64,000 bases of DNA. Source: Nonomuraea maritima (GTDB lineage Bacteria > Actinomycetota > Actinomycetes > Streptosporangiales > Streptosporangiaceae). The translations under genes and the position numbers were made by a program. The first letter of the stretch is position 1; every line of letters starts with the position of its first letter. The notes under the pieces are model-generated. The model worked only from the letters and a program-made list of their open reading frames with translations. It was not told the origin of the DNA and searched no databases. The stretch is from positions 619,074 to 683,073 of the forward strand of contig NZ_FNFB01000002.1 of NCBI RefSeq assembly GCF_900100395.1, in the 5' to 3' direction. Positions 53,559 through 62,155 of the stretch are shown in pieces.

Positions 53559-55187
53559 GTGACTCAGCCGATCACCGATCAGCGCCCGCGCGCAGAACTG
53601 ATCGCAGAGCTCTACGACCTGCACGCCGCCAGGCTGTTCGCCTACTGCGCCGACCAGCTCGGCGACCTCGGCACGGCCTCCGACGTCGTGGCGGCCGTGC
53701 TCTCGGGCGTTCCGGCGACCGCGCCTCCCCGTGCCGCGCTCTACGCCTTCGCCCGTCGTGAGATCCAGCGGCGCGACGTCGTCCGCGCCCCGTTCGCCGT
53801 CGACCCGCTCGACGACCCGGCCACCGCGCTGGTCGAGCGCACCCTGCGGGAGCTGCGCCCCCACCAGCGCGAGGTGCTGGTGCTGTGCGGGGTGTGCGGG
53901 CTGAGCACCGACGAGCTCGCGTGGGTGCTGGGCGTCGCCTCCGACACCGCCGACGAGCTCGTGACGGTGGCGGCGCAGCAGTTCCGGCAGTCGCTCGGCG
54001 CGGCGCTGGCCTCCTCGGGGGTGCGCCTGTCCGGCTCGATGGCGGACGTCTACGGCGCGCTGGCGGTCGCACCGCTGCCCGACGTGCTGGGCCGCCTGCC
54101 CTGGCCGCAGCCGCCAGGCGCGCTGCGCATCCACTTCGCGGGCTCCCGTACGGCCGAGCCCGCGCCGCTGTTCGTCAAGCCGCGCTGGCCGAGCCCGCCG
54201 GTGTGGCCACAGCCGCTCGCCGAGTCCGACCCGGCGTCCAGCACCGTGATCTTCCCGGCCGAGCTGCTGACGCCGCCCGCCGAGTCGCAGGTGGCCGAGC
54301 ACGAGGCGACGACGGCTCCGATGCCGAAATATCAGGAGTCGGCGGGGTTCGGCGGCGACATCCTGGAGTCCCCGGCTCCGCTCCGCGATCCGCTGGGATC
54401 CACTCGCGCCTTCCGCCTCCCCAACGATCCGCCCCCGCTGCCCACCCGTCCCACCGGAACCGGCGCCACTGAGGCAGGGGGCACCGGCACCGCCGCGACG
54501 GGGGCCGGGCCTGACGTCGCGAGGCCTCAGGGCGCCGGGTTCTTCGCGCCGCGGAAGCCCGCCGCGCGGAAGCCCGCCGCGCCGAAGCCCGCTCCCGGCC
54601 AGGGCGAGCGGACGTTCTTCCTCGCGGCGCCCACGGCCGCCGGGGTCGAGCCGTTCGCGACCGGCGACGTGATCCTGCCGAAGGACGCGCCCGACCCGTA
54701 CATGACCGGTGACGTGCTCGTGCACCAGGGGCTCGCCTCGAACAGGCGCCGCCAGACACCGCCGCCGCTCGACCCCCAGCCGACTCCTGTCGAGTTCCTG
54801 CGGCTGCCGTCGCCGAGCGCCGCGCCCGTGCCGGAGAGCCCTGTCGCGAACACCGCCGTCCAGGCGGAAAGCCCCGCCGAGACTGTCCAGCCCACCGAGC
54901 CCGTCGAGTCCGTCGAGGTGGTGTCCAGGGACACCGCGCCGCTGTTCCAGCCGCGCGCCAAGCAGGCCGAGGCCACACCCGACGGGCTCGCCCGCGAGTC
55001 GGTCCTCGCACCCCGCCCGGTACGTTCCCGCCCGGCCCCCAAGCGCCGCCCGGCGCAGAGCCGCCAGCGCGTCCGCCGCAAGAAGGAACGTCACTACGAC
55101 TGGGCCTGGGAGACGCTCGGGTTCCTGATCTGCGTGGCGATCGCGATGGCCGTGTTCTTCTCCATGCCGGTCTTCCAGGGGCCGTGA
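53559..55187 (+). CDS. ECF-sigma-like domain fused to disordered linker and C-terminal membrane anchor
   Basis: This 542-residue protein begins with a short ECF sigma-like part (about 1-155). Region 2-like sequence is ELIAELYDLHAARLFAYCAD, and region 4-like sequence is LRELRPHQREVLVLCGVCGLSTDELAWVLG. The recognition helix is followed by about 360 residues rich in Pro, Ala and Glu with KPAARKPAAPKPA repeats. A basic stretch (PKRRPAQSRQRVRRKKERH) then leads to one hydrophobic helix near 520-538 (LGFLICVAIAMAVFF). The topology suggests a cytoplasmic sigma-like domain tethered to the membrane. The GTG at 53559 is weakly supported. It converges on ltp2, 6 bp away. Whether it still binds RNA polymerase is unknown. 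Confidence 0.8.
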   Translation: MTQPITDQRPRAELIAELYDLHAARLFAYCADQLGDLGTASDVVAAVLSGVPATAPPRAALYAFARREIQRRDVVRAPFAVDPLDDPATALVERTLRELRPHQREVLVLCGVCGLSTDELAWVLGVASDTADELVTVAAQQFRQSLGAALASSGVRLSGSMADVYGALAVAPLPDVLGRLPWPQPPGALRIHFAGSRTAEPAPLFVKPRWPSPPVWPQPLAESDPASSTVIFPAELLTPPAESQVAEHEATTAPMPKYQESAGFGGDILESPAPLRDPLGSTRAFRLPNDPPPLPTRPTGTGATEAGGTGTAATGAGPDVARPQGAGFFAPRKPAARKPAAPKPAPGQGERTFFLAAPTAAGVEPFATGDVILPKDAPDPYMTGDVLVHQGLASNRRRQTPPPLDPQPTPVEFLRLPSPSAAPVPESPVANTAVQAESPAETVQPTEPVESVEVVSRDTAPLFQPRAKQAEATPDGLARESVLAPRPVRSRPAPKRRPAQSRQRVRRKKERHYDWAWETLGFLICVAIAMAVFFSMPVFQGP

Positions 55188-55193
55188 CCGGCC

Positions 55194-56360
55194 TCAGCCG
55201 GTCGAGAGGACCAGGCCGCTCGTCGGCACGCCCGTCCCGGCGGTCACCAGGACGTTCGTCACGCCCGCGAGCTGGTTCGCGGCGCTGCCCCTGAGCTGGC
55301 GGACGGCCTCGGCAATGCCGTTCATGCCGTGGATGTACGCCTCCCCGAGCTGCCCGCCGTGCGGGTTGACCGGCAGCCGCCCGTCCAGCCCGATGCCCTC
55401 GTCGCGGACGAACCCGGGAGCCTCGCCACGCCCGCAGAAGCCGAGTTCCTCCAGCTGGGTCAGGACGAACGGGGTGAAGTGGTCGTACAGGATCGCGGCC
55501 TGGACGTCCGCCGGCGACAGGCCCGACATCTCCCAGAGCCGGCGCGCCACGACCGACATCTCCGGCAGACCCGTCATGTCATCGCGGTAGTAGCTCGTCA
55601 TCATCATCTGGCCCGCCCCCGAGCCCTGCGCGGCGGCCGCGACCACCGCGGGCGGATGGCGCAGGTCGCGGGCCCGCTCGGCGGAGGTCACCACGAGGGC
55701 CACCGCCCCGTCGCTCTCCTGGCAGCAGTCGAGCAGGTGCAGCGGCTCGGCGATCCACCGGGACGTCTGGTGCTCCTCCAGCGTGATCGGACGCCCGTGG
55801 AACCAGGCGGCCGGGTTCGTGGCCGCGTGGCGGCGCATGGTCACCGCCACCCTCCCGAAGTCCTCGGAGGTGGCGCCGAAGGCATGCATGTAGCGGCGGG
55901 CGAACATGGCCACCCAGGCGGCCGGCGTGACCAGCCCGAACGGGACGTGCCAGCTCATCTCCAGCCCCTGCGAGGTGGGCTCACCGCCGAGGCCCGCGTC
56001 CGGCCGGCCGAAGCGGCGGCCCGACCGCTCGTTGAACGCCCGGTAGCAGACGACCGTGCGGGCCAGGCCGGTGGCCACCGCCATGGCCGCGTGGGCGACC
56101 GTGCCGCAGGCGGCGCCGCCGCCGTACTCGACGCGGGAGAAGAAGGTGAGCTCGCCGACGCCCGTCTCGCGCGCGACGGCGATCTCCTGGTTGGCGTCCT
56201 GGCTGTAGGTGACCATCCCGTCGACGTCGGCCGGTGACAGGCCCGCGTCGTCCAGCGCCGCCCACACGGCCTCGGCGGCCAGCCGCAGCTCGGTGCGTCC
56301 CGACTGCTTGCTGAACTCCGTGGCTCCCACGCCCGCGATCGCGGCGCGCCCGCTCAGCAT
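55194..56360 (-). CDS. ltp2: steroid side-chain aldolase / thiolase-fold protein Ltp2
   Basis: This 388-residue thiolase-superfamily (SCP-x) enzyme is, in M. tuberculosis, the retro-aldol lyase that removes the last steroid side-chain carbons as propionyl-CoA together with ChsH2. It begins LSGRAAIAGVGATEFSK and has VEYGGGAACGTVAHAAMAVA, CCQESDGAVALVV and NPHGGQLGEAYIHGMNGIAE, the typical Ltp pattern. The length is nearly that of Rv3540c (386). The start overlaps the chsH1 stop (TGATG); a GTG at 56363 is the alternative. It is the last gene of the five-gene operon and is followed by a convergent gene 6 bp away. Confidence 0.9.
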   Translation of the reverse strand: MLSGRAAIAGVGATEFSKQSGRTELRLAAEAVWAALDDAGLSPADVDGMVTYSQDANQEIAVARETGVGELTFFSRVEYGGGAACGTVAHAAMAVATGLARTVVCYRAFNERSGRRFGRPDAGLGGEPTSQGLEMSWHVPFGLVTPAAWVAMFARRYMHAFGATSEDFGRVAVTMRRHAATNPAAWFHGRPITLEEHQTSRWIAEPLHLLDCCQESDGAVALVVTSAERARDLRHPPAVVAAAAQGSGAGQMMMTSYYRDDMTGLPEMSVVARRLWEMSGLSPADVQAAILYDHFTPFVLTQLEELGFCGRGEAPGFVRDEGIGLDGRLPVNPHGGQLGEAYIHGMNGIAEAVRQLRGSAANQLAGVTNVLVTAGTGVPTSGLVLSTG

Positions 56361-56776
56361 CACCCGTCCTCCTCGGGGAGATCGTCAGGGACGCGCAGCG
56401 TGACCGTCCCGGTGGCGTGGTCGCCGAGGCTCACCCGGCCGCGCACCCGCACGGTGACGCGCCCGTCCTCGGACGAGGCGACCGCGCCGGAGAAGCTCAG
56501 CCGGTCGCCCGCGTACGCCGGCACGCCGAGCCGCACGTCGATGCGCTCGATGACGGCCCGCGGCCCCGCCCAGTCGGTGACGAACCGCTCGACCAGCCCC
56601 ATCGTGGTGAGGATGTTGAGGAAGATGTCCGCCGACCCCTGGGCGCGGGCGAGCGCCGGGTCGTGGTGGACCGGCGTGAAGTCCCTGGTGGCGAGGGCCG
56701 TCGAGACGACCAGGGTGGGGGTGAGGTCGAGCGCGAGCTCCGGCAGCTCCGCGTCGGCCTCGATGCGTACGGGCAT
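56360..56776 (-). CDS. chsH1: MaoC-like enoyl-CoA hydratase subunit ChsH1
   Basis: This 138-residue hotdog-fold protein carries the MaoC pattern RDFTPVHHDPALARAQGSADI (split), with the catalytic Asp/His pair. In M. tuberculosis the ChsH1-ChsH2 heterodimer hydrates the 17-substituted three-carbon side-chain enoyl-CoA of the steroid. The length matches Rv3541c (140). The ATG at 56776 overlaps the chsH2 stop by 1 nt (TGATG), and GAGGAGG lies upstream. Confidence 0.9.
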   Translation of the reverse strand: MPVRIEADAELPELALDLTPTLVVSTALATRDFTPVHHDPALARAQGSADIFLNILTTMGLVERFVTDWAGPRAVIERIDVRLGVPAYAGDRLSFSGAVASSEDGRVTVRVRGRVSLGDHATGTVTLRVPDDLPEEDG

Positions 56777-57687
56777 CACGCCTCCTCGGGCGTCCACATG
56801 GGCAGGACGAGCCGGTCGTCCATGCGCCGGAACGTCACCCGCAGCGGCATCCCGACCTCCAGCTTGTCGATCGGGCAGTCCACGACGTTCCCGACGATCC
56901 GTACGCCCTCCTGCAGCTCCACCACGCCCACCGCGAACGGCGTCTCGCGGCCGGGGACCGGCGGATGGTGGTGGACGACGTAGCTGTAGAGGACGCCTCG
57001 GCCGGTCGCGACCGTGTGGGTGCGGGCGACCGAGCGGCACACCGGACACATCGGGCCGGGCGGATGGCGCAGCGCGCCGCAGTCGGCGCACGCCTGGATG
57101 CGCAGCTCGCCCTGCTCGACGCCGTCCCAGAAGAAGCGGGTGTCCTGGTTGACGGCCGGTCTGAGCGGATACGGGGTGGTGGGTCCCGTCTCGGACGGAC
57201 GGAACTTCAGGACCCGGAACAGCATCTCGGCGACCGGCGCGCCGTCCTCGGCGTACCAGGTGACGGTCCAGGTCGCGAAGAAGCCGACACCGAGAGCCGT
57301 CCGTTTCGGGCCGGCGAGGTCGGTGAACCGGGTGGCCGGGGTGAGCCGTTCCCCGAGCCGGGCGTAGCGGTGGTAGGTCTGCTCGCAGTTGGTCGCCACG
57401 ACGCCCGTGCAGCCGTGGCGGTCGAGAGCGGCGAGGACGTCGGTCACCGGCGAGCCGTCGTCGGGCCGCTCCCCCGGCCCCGGCATGGTCCACACCTGCG
57501 CCATCGCGGGCGGGGCGACGCCGGTCGCGAGGTAGACGGGGTTCGTGTCGCCCATGGCCTGCTGCCAGTGCCGGATCATGGGCGCGTTCACCGGGTCGGG
57601 CGCGGGCGCGCCGCGGACCTCGCCGAGGTCCGCCTGCCCGCGCGCCAGCTCGTGCAGCTCTTCAGCGGTCATCTCAGGGTCGGTCAT
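56776..57687 (-). CDS. chsH2: MaoC/DUF35 bifunctional hydratase subunit ChsH2
   Basis: This 303-residue protein has an N-terminal MaoC-like hotdog domain (about 1-165: MTDPEMTAEELHELARGQAD to VLKFRPSE) and a C-terminal DUF35 part: a zinc ribbon (QACADCGALRHPPGPMCPVC, four Cys at about 208-226) followed by an OB fold. The DUF35 part of the M. tuberculosis protein docks Ltp2, coupling hydration to aldol cleavage. Rv3542c has 311 residues. The ATG at 57687 overlaps the upstream stop by 4 nt (ATGA). Confidence 0.9.
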   Translation of the reverse strand: MTDPEMTAEELHELARGQADLGEVRGAPAPDPVNAPMIRHWQQAMGDTNPVYLATGVAPPAMAQVWTMPGPGERPDDGSPVTDVLAALDRHGCTGVVATNCEQTYHRYARLGERLTPATRFTDLAGPKRTALGVGFFATWTVTWYAEDGAPVAEMLFRVLKFRPSETGPTTPYPLRPAVNQDTRFFWDGVEQGELRIQACADCGALRHPPGPMCPVCRSVARTHTVATGRGVLYSYVVHHHPPVPGRETPFAVGVVELQEGVRIVGNVVDCPIDKLEVGMPLRVTFRRMDDRLVLPMWTPEEA

Positions 57688-58838
57688 CGGGGCGGCCTCG
57701 GCAGGTTGAGCCCGAGCATGGCGATCAGCTCCCGCTGCACCTCGTTCACGCCGCCGCCGAACGTCAGCACCAGGCCGCCCTTGGCCCCGCGGTCGATGCG
57801 TTCGACCAGTTCGGCCGTCTCCGGGTCGGCCGGGTCGCCGTACCGGGCGAGGATGTCGCCGACGATCCGGCCGACCTCCTGCATGCGTTCCGAGCCGTAG
57901 ATCTTCGTGGCGGAGGCGTCGGGGGCGCCCAGCCAGCCGAGGTCCATGTTCGCCGCGACCTGCCAGTTGAGCAGCTCGTTGGTGCGGAAGGCGGCCCACA
58001 CCCTGGCGAGCGCCCGGCGCACGTCCGGGACGCCGTCCACGCCCGTGCGGCGGGCCCAGGCGAGGAAGCGGTCGTAGGTCTGGCCGAGGTTCCCGGCCGG
58101 GCCGAGCGTGACGCGCTCGTGGTTGAGCTGGTTGACGATGAGGTCCCAGCCGCGGTCCACCTCGCCGACCACCATGTCGACCGGGACGCGGACGTCGGAG
58201 TAGTAGGTGGCGTTCGTGTGGTGGCGGCCGTCCATGGTCACGATCGGGGTCCAGGAGAAGCCGGGGTCGTCCGTGGAGACGATCATCATGGTGATGCCCT
58301 TGTGCTTCTTCGCCGTGGGGTTCGTACGGGCGGCGAGCCAGATGTACTGGGCGTGATGAGCGCCGCTGGTGAAGATCTTCTGGCCGTTGACGACGTAGTG
58401 GTCCCCGTCGAGCACCGCGGTCGTCCGCAGGGACGCGAGGTCGGTGCCCGCCTCCGGCTCGCTGTAGCCGATCGCGAAGTGCAGCTCGCCCGCCAGGATG
58501 CGCGGCAGGAAGAAGTCCTTCTGCTCGCGCGTGCCGTACTGCATCAGGGTGGGCCCCACGGTCTGCACCGTGATGATCGGGTACGGCACCCCGGCGCGGG
58601 CGATCTCGTTGGCGAAGATCTGCTGCTCCAGCGGGCCGTAGCCGCTGCCGCCGTACTCCTTGGGCCAGCCGAGGCCGAGCTTGCCGTCGCGGCCGAGCCG
58701 CCGGCAGTGCTCCATGTACGCCTTCCCGAACGGGTCCTCGGCGATCCTCGCGCGTTCGTCGGCGGTCAGGCAGGTCAGGAAGTACTCGCGCAGCTCGTCG
58801 CGGAGCCTGCGCTGCTCGGGGGTCAGGTCGATCAGCAT
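57684..58838 (-). CDS. chsE2: acyl-CoA dehydrogenase ChsE2 (FadE29-like)
   Basis: This is a 384-residue acyl-CoA dehydrogenase family protein. In M. tuberculosis FadE28-FadE29 form an alpha2-beta2 enzyme specific for the three-carbon steroid side chain. FAD-binding segments are FAIGYSEPEAGTDLASLRTT and VVNGQKIFTSGAHHAQYIWL. The C-terminus has DASATKIYGSERMQEVGR and FGGGVNEVQRELIA. FadE29 has 387 residues. The ATG at 58838 overlaps the chsE1 stop (TGATG). ETF (etfBA, 5.5-7.3 kb) is the probable electron acceptor. Confidence 0.92.
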   Translation of the reverse strand: MLIDLTPEQRRLRDELREYFLTCLTADERARIAEDPFGKAYMEHCRRLGRDGKLGLGWPKEYGGSGYGPLEQQIFANEIARAGVPYPIITVQTVGPTLMQYGTREQKDFFLPRILAGELHFAIGYSEPEAGTDLASLRTTAVLDGDHYVVNGQKIFTSGAHHAQYIWLAARTNPTAKKHKGITMMIVSTDDPGFSWTPIVTMDGRHHTNATYYSDVRVPVDMVVGEVDRGWDLIVNQLNHERVTLGPAGNLGQTYDRFLAWARRTGVDGVPDVRRALARVWAAFRTNELLNWQVAANMDLGWLGAPDASATKIYGSERMQEVGRIVGDILARYGDPADPETAELVERIDRGAKGGLVLTFGGGVNEVQRELIAMLGLNLPRPPR

Positions 58839-59827
58839 CAGACGAGCGCTCCGATCACGTCGAGCTGGGCGTCGGCGCCGCCGAGCAGGTGCGTGAGGAG
58901 CCTGCCCTGGGCGAAGTAGCGGTGCAGCGGGTACGTCACGTCGAGCCCGAGCCCGCCGTGCAGGTGCTGGCAGGTGTGCAGCGCGGTCAGTCCCTCGCAC
59001 ACGTGGTACGCGGCCAGGGCCAGGTCGCGTTCGGCGGGCAGCCCCGCCCCGAGCCGCCAGAGGGCCGACCACATGGCGACGTCGAGCGCCCGTCCCGCGA
59101 TGTAGACGTCGGCGACCTGCATGGTCACCGCCTGGAACTCGGCCAGCGCCCGTCCGAACTGCTTGCGCGTCCTGACGTGGGTCGTGGTGAGCTCGAGGGC
59201 TCCGCTGAGCACGCCGGACGCCTGCGCGGCGACCGCCGCGGTGAAGAGCTGGACGGTGTCCTCGACCGCCTCGGGGCCGGCGATCCGCTCGGCGGGGGCG
59301 TCCTCGAACACGAGCGAGGCGGCGGGCTCGCCCGTGGAGGCGTACTCGTTCGTCAGGGCCGTCGGCTCCGCCAGGAACAGCCCCTCGTCAGCGGTGACCA
59401 GCGTCGCCGGCGCGGTGTCCGGGGGCGGCGGGTGGAGGACGTTCGCCTTGCGGCCGGTCAGCGTCCAGCCGTCGCCCTTCCTGCGGGCGGTCGTCAGGGG
59501 CGGGGCGGCGAGTGCCCGGCCGGGCTCGCGCAGCGCGAGGGCGACCCGGTCGGCGCAGCGCCGCTGCATGTCGAGGTCGCCGTGCCGGGCCAACGCCAGC
59601 GTGCCTGCCAGGGTCGGCAGGGCCGGCACCACAGCGGCCATGGAGCCGACCTCCCGCAGCACCACGGCCATCTCCACCGGCCCGAGCCCGGCGCCGCCCG
59701 CCTCCTCGGGCACGCACACGCTCATCAGCCCGGCCTGCCGGAACCGGTCCTCGCCCCCGTCCTTGGCGAGGACCTCCGCGGCGAGTGTCCTCAGGTCCTG
59801 CTGGGTTTCGTCCAGGTCGAAGTCCAC
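58838..59827 (-). CDS. chsE1: acyl-CoA dehydrogenase ChsE1 (FadE28-like)
   Basis: This 329-residue partner subunit of ChsE2 is short for an acyl-CoA dehydrogenase and poor in FAD-binding motifs, as in FadE28 (339 residues) of heteromeric steroid enzymes. Features are VDFDLDETQQDLRTLAAEVL, GLMSVCVPEEAGGAGLGPVE (split) and VRTRKQFGRALAEFQAVTMQ, then the C-terminal HLHGGLGLDVTYPLHRYFAQ. I chose the GTG at 59827 because GGAGGG lies 8 nt upstream; the frame is open to 59875. The first gene of the operon, with a KstR-like site about 75-90 bp upstream. Confidence 0.9.
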   Translation of the reverse strand: MDFDLDETQQDLRTLAAEVLAKDGGEDRFRQAGLMSVCVPEEAGGAGLGPVEMAVVLREVGSMAAVVPALPTLAGTLALARHGDLDMQRRCADRVALALREPGRALAAPPLTTARRKGDGWTLTGRKANVLHPPPPDTAPATLVTADEGLFLAEPTALTNEYASTGEPAASLVFEDAPAERIAGPEAVEDTVQLFTAAVAAQASGVLSGALELTTTHVRTRKQFGRALAEFQAVTMQVADVYIAGRALDVAMWSALWRLGAGLPAERDLALAAYHVCEGLTALHTCQHLHGGLGLDVTYPLHRYFAQGRLLTHLLGGADAQLDVIGALV

Positions 59828-59900
59828 GGTGAGATCCCTCCACGACGTGCCCGCGGGTGTGGCGTCCTCCAGCAAGCGCTTGGTGAGCTACCCCGGAAAC

Positions 59901-59914
59901 TAGAACACATACCA
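59901..59914. promoter_or_regulatory. KstR-like operator upstream of the igr-like operon
   Basis: TAGAACACATACCA matches the mycobacterial KstR palindrome TAGAACACGTTCTA at 11 of 14 positions, mainly in the left half. It lies about 75 bp before chsE1. Confidence 0.45.
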
Positions 59915-60033
59915 ATCTCTGTCCAGCAGCAGGCCCCGCCGACAGCGCTCGACATATACCCCTACGCCAGGGACATGGGCTGATTCGCCCTGCTTGTAAC
60001 CGGCAAGTAACGAGCGGTCCCGGCCAAATATCA

Positions 60034-60047
60034 GATAACGTGTTCTC
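60034..60047. promoter_or_regulatory. KstR-like operator overlapping the kstR start
   Basis: GATAACGTGTTCTC (reverse GAGAACACGTTATC) contains the full AACnnGTT core and matches the mycobacterial consensus at 11 of 14 positions. It overlaps the -10 TAACGT and abuts the ATG at 60048, fitting autorepression. Confidence 0.6.
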
Positions 60048-60698
60048 ATGCGTAGCACGCACGCAGCCGTCGCCCCACCCGCCGGCGACGCCGACGGGGC
60101 CGCGGAGAGCCACTCCGCCCAGGGCGGCCAGAGCCTCCGCACCCGCAGCCAGCACCAGCGCCGCAAGCGCATCGTCCAGGCCGCCGCCGCGCTGGCCTCG
60201 CGCGGCGGGGTCGAGGCCATGCAGATGCGCACGGTCGCCGAGCGCGCCGGCGTGGCGCTCGGCACGCTCTACCGCTACTTCCCGTCCAAGATGGACCTCG
60301 TCGTGGCGGTGGTCGGCGAGGAGCTCGACCTGCTCGAGAGCAGCATCGAACGCCGCCCGCCCGGGGCGGTCACCCCGGCGAGCCGCGCGGTCGACGTGCT
60401 CATGCGGGCCACCCGCGGGCTGATGCGCGAGCCCGAGCTGGCCGACGCCCTCATCCGGTCTTTGATCATGGCAGATGTCGAGACCCCGTTCGGCGACCGC
60501 ATGACGGGGCTGCTGCTGCGCGTCTCGGCCGACGGCCTGACGCTCGAGTCGGCCGGCGAGGAGCAGATCGACCTCGCCGGGTCGCTGTCCAGCGTGTGGG
60601 TGCAGGAGCTGCTGGAGATGCTGCGCGGGCGGCGTACGTACGAGCAGATCCAGCGGCGCATCGAGACCGCCGCCGCGCGACTCTTCGCCGATTTCTGA
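60048..60698 (+). CDS. kstR: KstR-like TetR repressor of steroid catabolism
   Basis: This 216-residue TetR protein has a helix-turn-helix at about 45-90 that closely matches mycobacterial KstR: QRRKRIVQAAAALASRGG, QMRTVAERAGVALGTLYRYF and PSKMDLVVAV. KstR is the cholesterol-catabolism repressor that releases DNA on binding a 3-oxo-cholestenoyl-CoA type ligand. The protein is divergent from the igr-like operon. The ATG at 60048 has no Shine-Dalgarno sequence; TAACGT lies 6 nt upstream, so the transcript is probably leaderless. A KstR-like operator lies over this promoter. The C-terminal part is more divergent, as is common for ligand domains. Confidence 0.88.
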   Translation: MRSTHAAVAPPAGDADGAAESHSAQGGQSLRTRSQHQRRKRIVQAAAALASRGGVEAMQMRTVAERAGVALGTLYRYFPSKMDLVVAVVGEELDLLESSIERRPPGAVTPASRAVDVLMRATRGLMREPELADALIRSLIMADVETPFGDRMTGLLLRVSADGLTLESAGEEQIDLAGSLSSVWVQELLEMLRGRRTYEQIQRRIETAAARLFADF

Positions 60699-60755
60699 CT
60701 GTTTTTACCCTTCGCCACCCCCCGAGCAGAACGTCGAGCCACAAGGCTGGGACGC

Positions 60756-61703
60756 ATGACGACGATGAAGGCGATCAGCCAGGACGTTCTGGGCGGCCCC
60801 GAGGTCCTGCAGATGGTCGAGATCGACAAGCCGGTGCCCGGCCCCACCGAGGTGCTCGTACGGGTGGAGGCGGCCGGGCTCAACCCGACCGACTGGAAGA
60901 CCCGGGCGAGCGGCGGGGTACTCGCCTCGGCACCGCCGTTCGTGCTCGGCAAGGACGTCTCGGGGGTGGTCGAGGGCTCCGGCGTGGGCCAGGCACTCCA
61001 CAAGCCAGGCGACGCGGTGTTCGGCATGCTCCCCCACCACGGGCAGGGCGCCTTCGCCGAGTACGTGACCGCGCCGTCCCGTAACTTCGTCCGCAAGCCC
61101 GACTCCATCGACCACGTGCACGCCGCCGCCATCCCGCTCGCCGGGCTGACCGCCTGGCAGTCCCTTGTGGACGTGGCCGGGCTGAGGTCGGGCATGCGGG
61201 TGCTCATCCACGCCGCCGCGGGCGGGGTCGGGCATCTCGCGGTGCAGATCGCCAAGGCGCGGGGGGCCTACGTCATCGGCACGGCGAGCGCCGCCAAGCA
61301 CGGCTTCCTGCGCGAACTCGGCGCCGACGAGCTGGTCGACTACCGCGACCAGGACTTCGCCCACGTCGTCCGCGACGTCGACGTGGTGCTGGAGACGATC
61401 GGCGGCGATTACGGGCCGCGTTCGCTGCGGACGCTGCGGCCCGGCGGCACGATCATCTCGCTGGCGCTGAGCCTGATCGACCCCGGTCTGCACGCGCGGG
61501 CGGCCGAGCTGGGCATCCGCTCCGAGGCCGTCCTCGTCGAGCCCGACCATGCCGGGTTGCGCGCCCTGGCGGCGCTGGTGGAGGCGGGCGCCCTGCGGGC
61601 GGAGGTGGCGGCGACGATGCCGCTGTGGGAGGCCGCCAAGGCCCACGAACTGGGCGAGACCAACCGCACCTCCGGCAAGATCGTCCTCACCGTCCCCCGC
61701 TGA
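60756..61703 (+). CDS. NADPH-dependent MDR oxidoreductase (quinone reductase type)
   Basis: This is a 315-residue zinc-free medium-chain oxidoreductase: MKAISQDVLGGPEVLQMVEI, the GroES-like domain with LGKDVSGVVEGSG, and the Rossmann motif HAAAGGVGHLAVQIAKARGA (about 149-168), then TNRTSGKIVLTVP at the C-terminus. It resembles quinone or enone reductases. It lies 57 nt downstream of kstR on the same strand and may be cotranscribed with it, hinting at a role in steroid or redox metabolism (inference). The ribosome-binding site is weak. Confidence 0.9.
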   Translation: MTTMKAISQDVLGGPEVLQMVEIDKPVPGPTEVLVRVEAAGLNPTDWKTRASGGVLASAPPFVLGKDVSGVVEGSGVGQALHKPGDAVFGMLPHHGQGAFAEYVTAPSRNFVRKPDSIDHVHAAAIPLAGLTAWQSLVDVAGLRSGMRVLIHAAAGGVGHLAVQIAKARGAYVIGTASAAKHGFLRELGADELVDYRDQDFAHVVRDVDVVLETIGGDYGPRSLRTLRPGGTIISLALSLIDPGLHARAAELGIRSEAVLVEPDHAGLRALAALVEAGALRAEVAATMPLWEAAKAHELGETNRTSGKIVLTVPR

Positions 61704-61717
61704 GGGGCGGGCTTCGC

Positions 61718-62155
61718 TCAGAGGGGCCGGCGGGTGAAGGTGAGGGCGCCGTCGAGTTGGGCGGCCAGCTCCAGCTGGTCGTAGTAGATGCGGTGGGCCG
61801 CGATGTGGCCGTCCTCGACCGAGGAGAGGCTGCACGCGCGTACGGCGATGGGGCGGCCCGTGGGCTCCAGCACGTCGCCACCGGGCACCAGGTAGGGGCC
61901 CTTGTGGGTGCCGGTCAGGGTGTACTCGGCGATGACGGTGTCGTTCGAGACGATCACCGTCTGGGGCGTGCACGCGGAGTCGGGGAAGGAGTCCATGAAC
62001 TGTCCGTAGTAGCTGGCGATCTGCTCCCGGTTCTCGCCGATGCCGTCGGGGGCGACCACGACCGCCTGAGCGCTGAAGCACAGGGCCAGCTCGATCAGGT
62101 CGTGCCGGTTGAACGCCTTGCGGAGCCGGATGAGGGGATCCTGCGGATCTGACAT
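61718..62155 (-). CDS. SnoaL-like NTF2-fold protein
   Basis: This is a 145-residue cone-shaped NTF2-fold protein. The segments LRKAFNRHDLIELALCFSAQ, GENREQIASYYGQFMDSFPD and DTVIAEYTLTGTHKGPYLVP, then the terminal YYDQLELAAQLDGALTF, are typical of SnoaL-like polyketide cyclase/ester-hydrolase-like proteins. The family also includes delta-5-3-ketosteroid isomerase relatives, which is notable beside steroid genes, but I cannot assign that activity. The ATG at 62155 follows GGGAACCGTTC. Its end converges on the oxidoreductase 14 bp away. Confidence 0.82.
   Translation of the reverse strand: MSDPQDPLIRLRKAFNRHDLIELALCFSAQAVVVAPDGIGENREQIASYYGQFMDSFPDSACTPQTVIVSNDTVIAEYTLTGTHKGPYLVPGGDVLEPTGRPIAVRACSLSSVEDGHIAAHRIYYDQLELAAQLDGALTFTRRPL

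Noticed and set aside
61718..62155. SnoaL-like protein as ketosteroid isomerase
   Set aside because: The fold fits and the neighbourhood is suggestive, but I cannot see a convincing Tyr/Asp/Asp catalytic set, so I left it unassigned.
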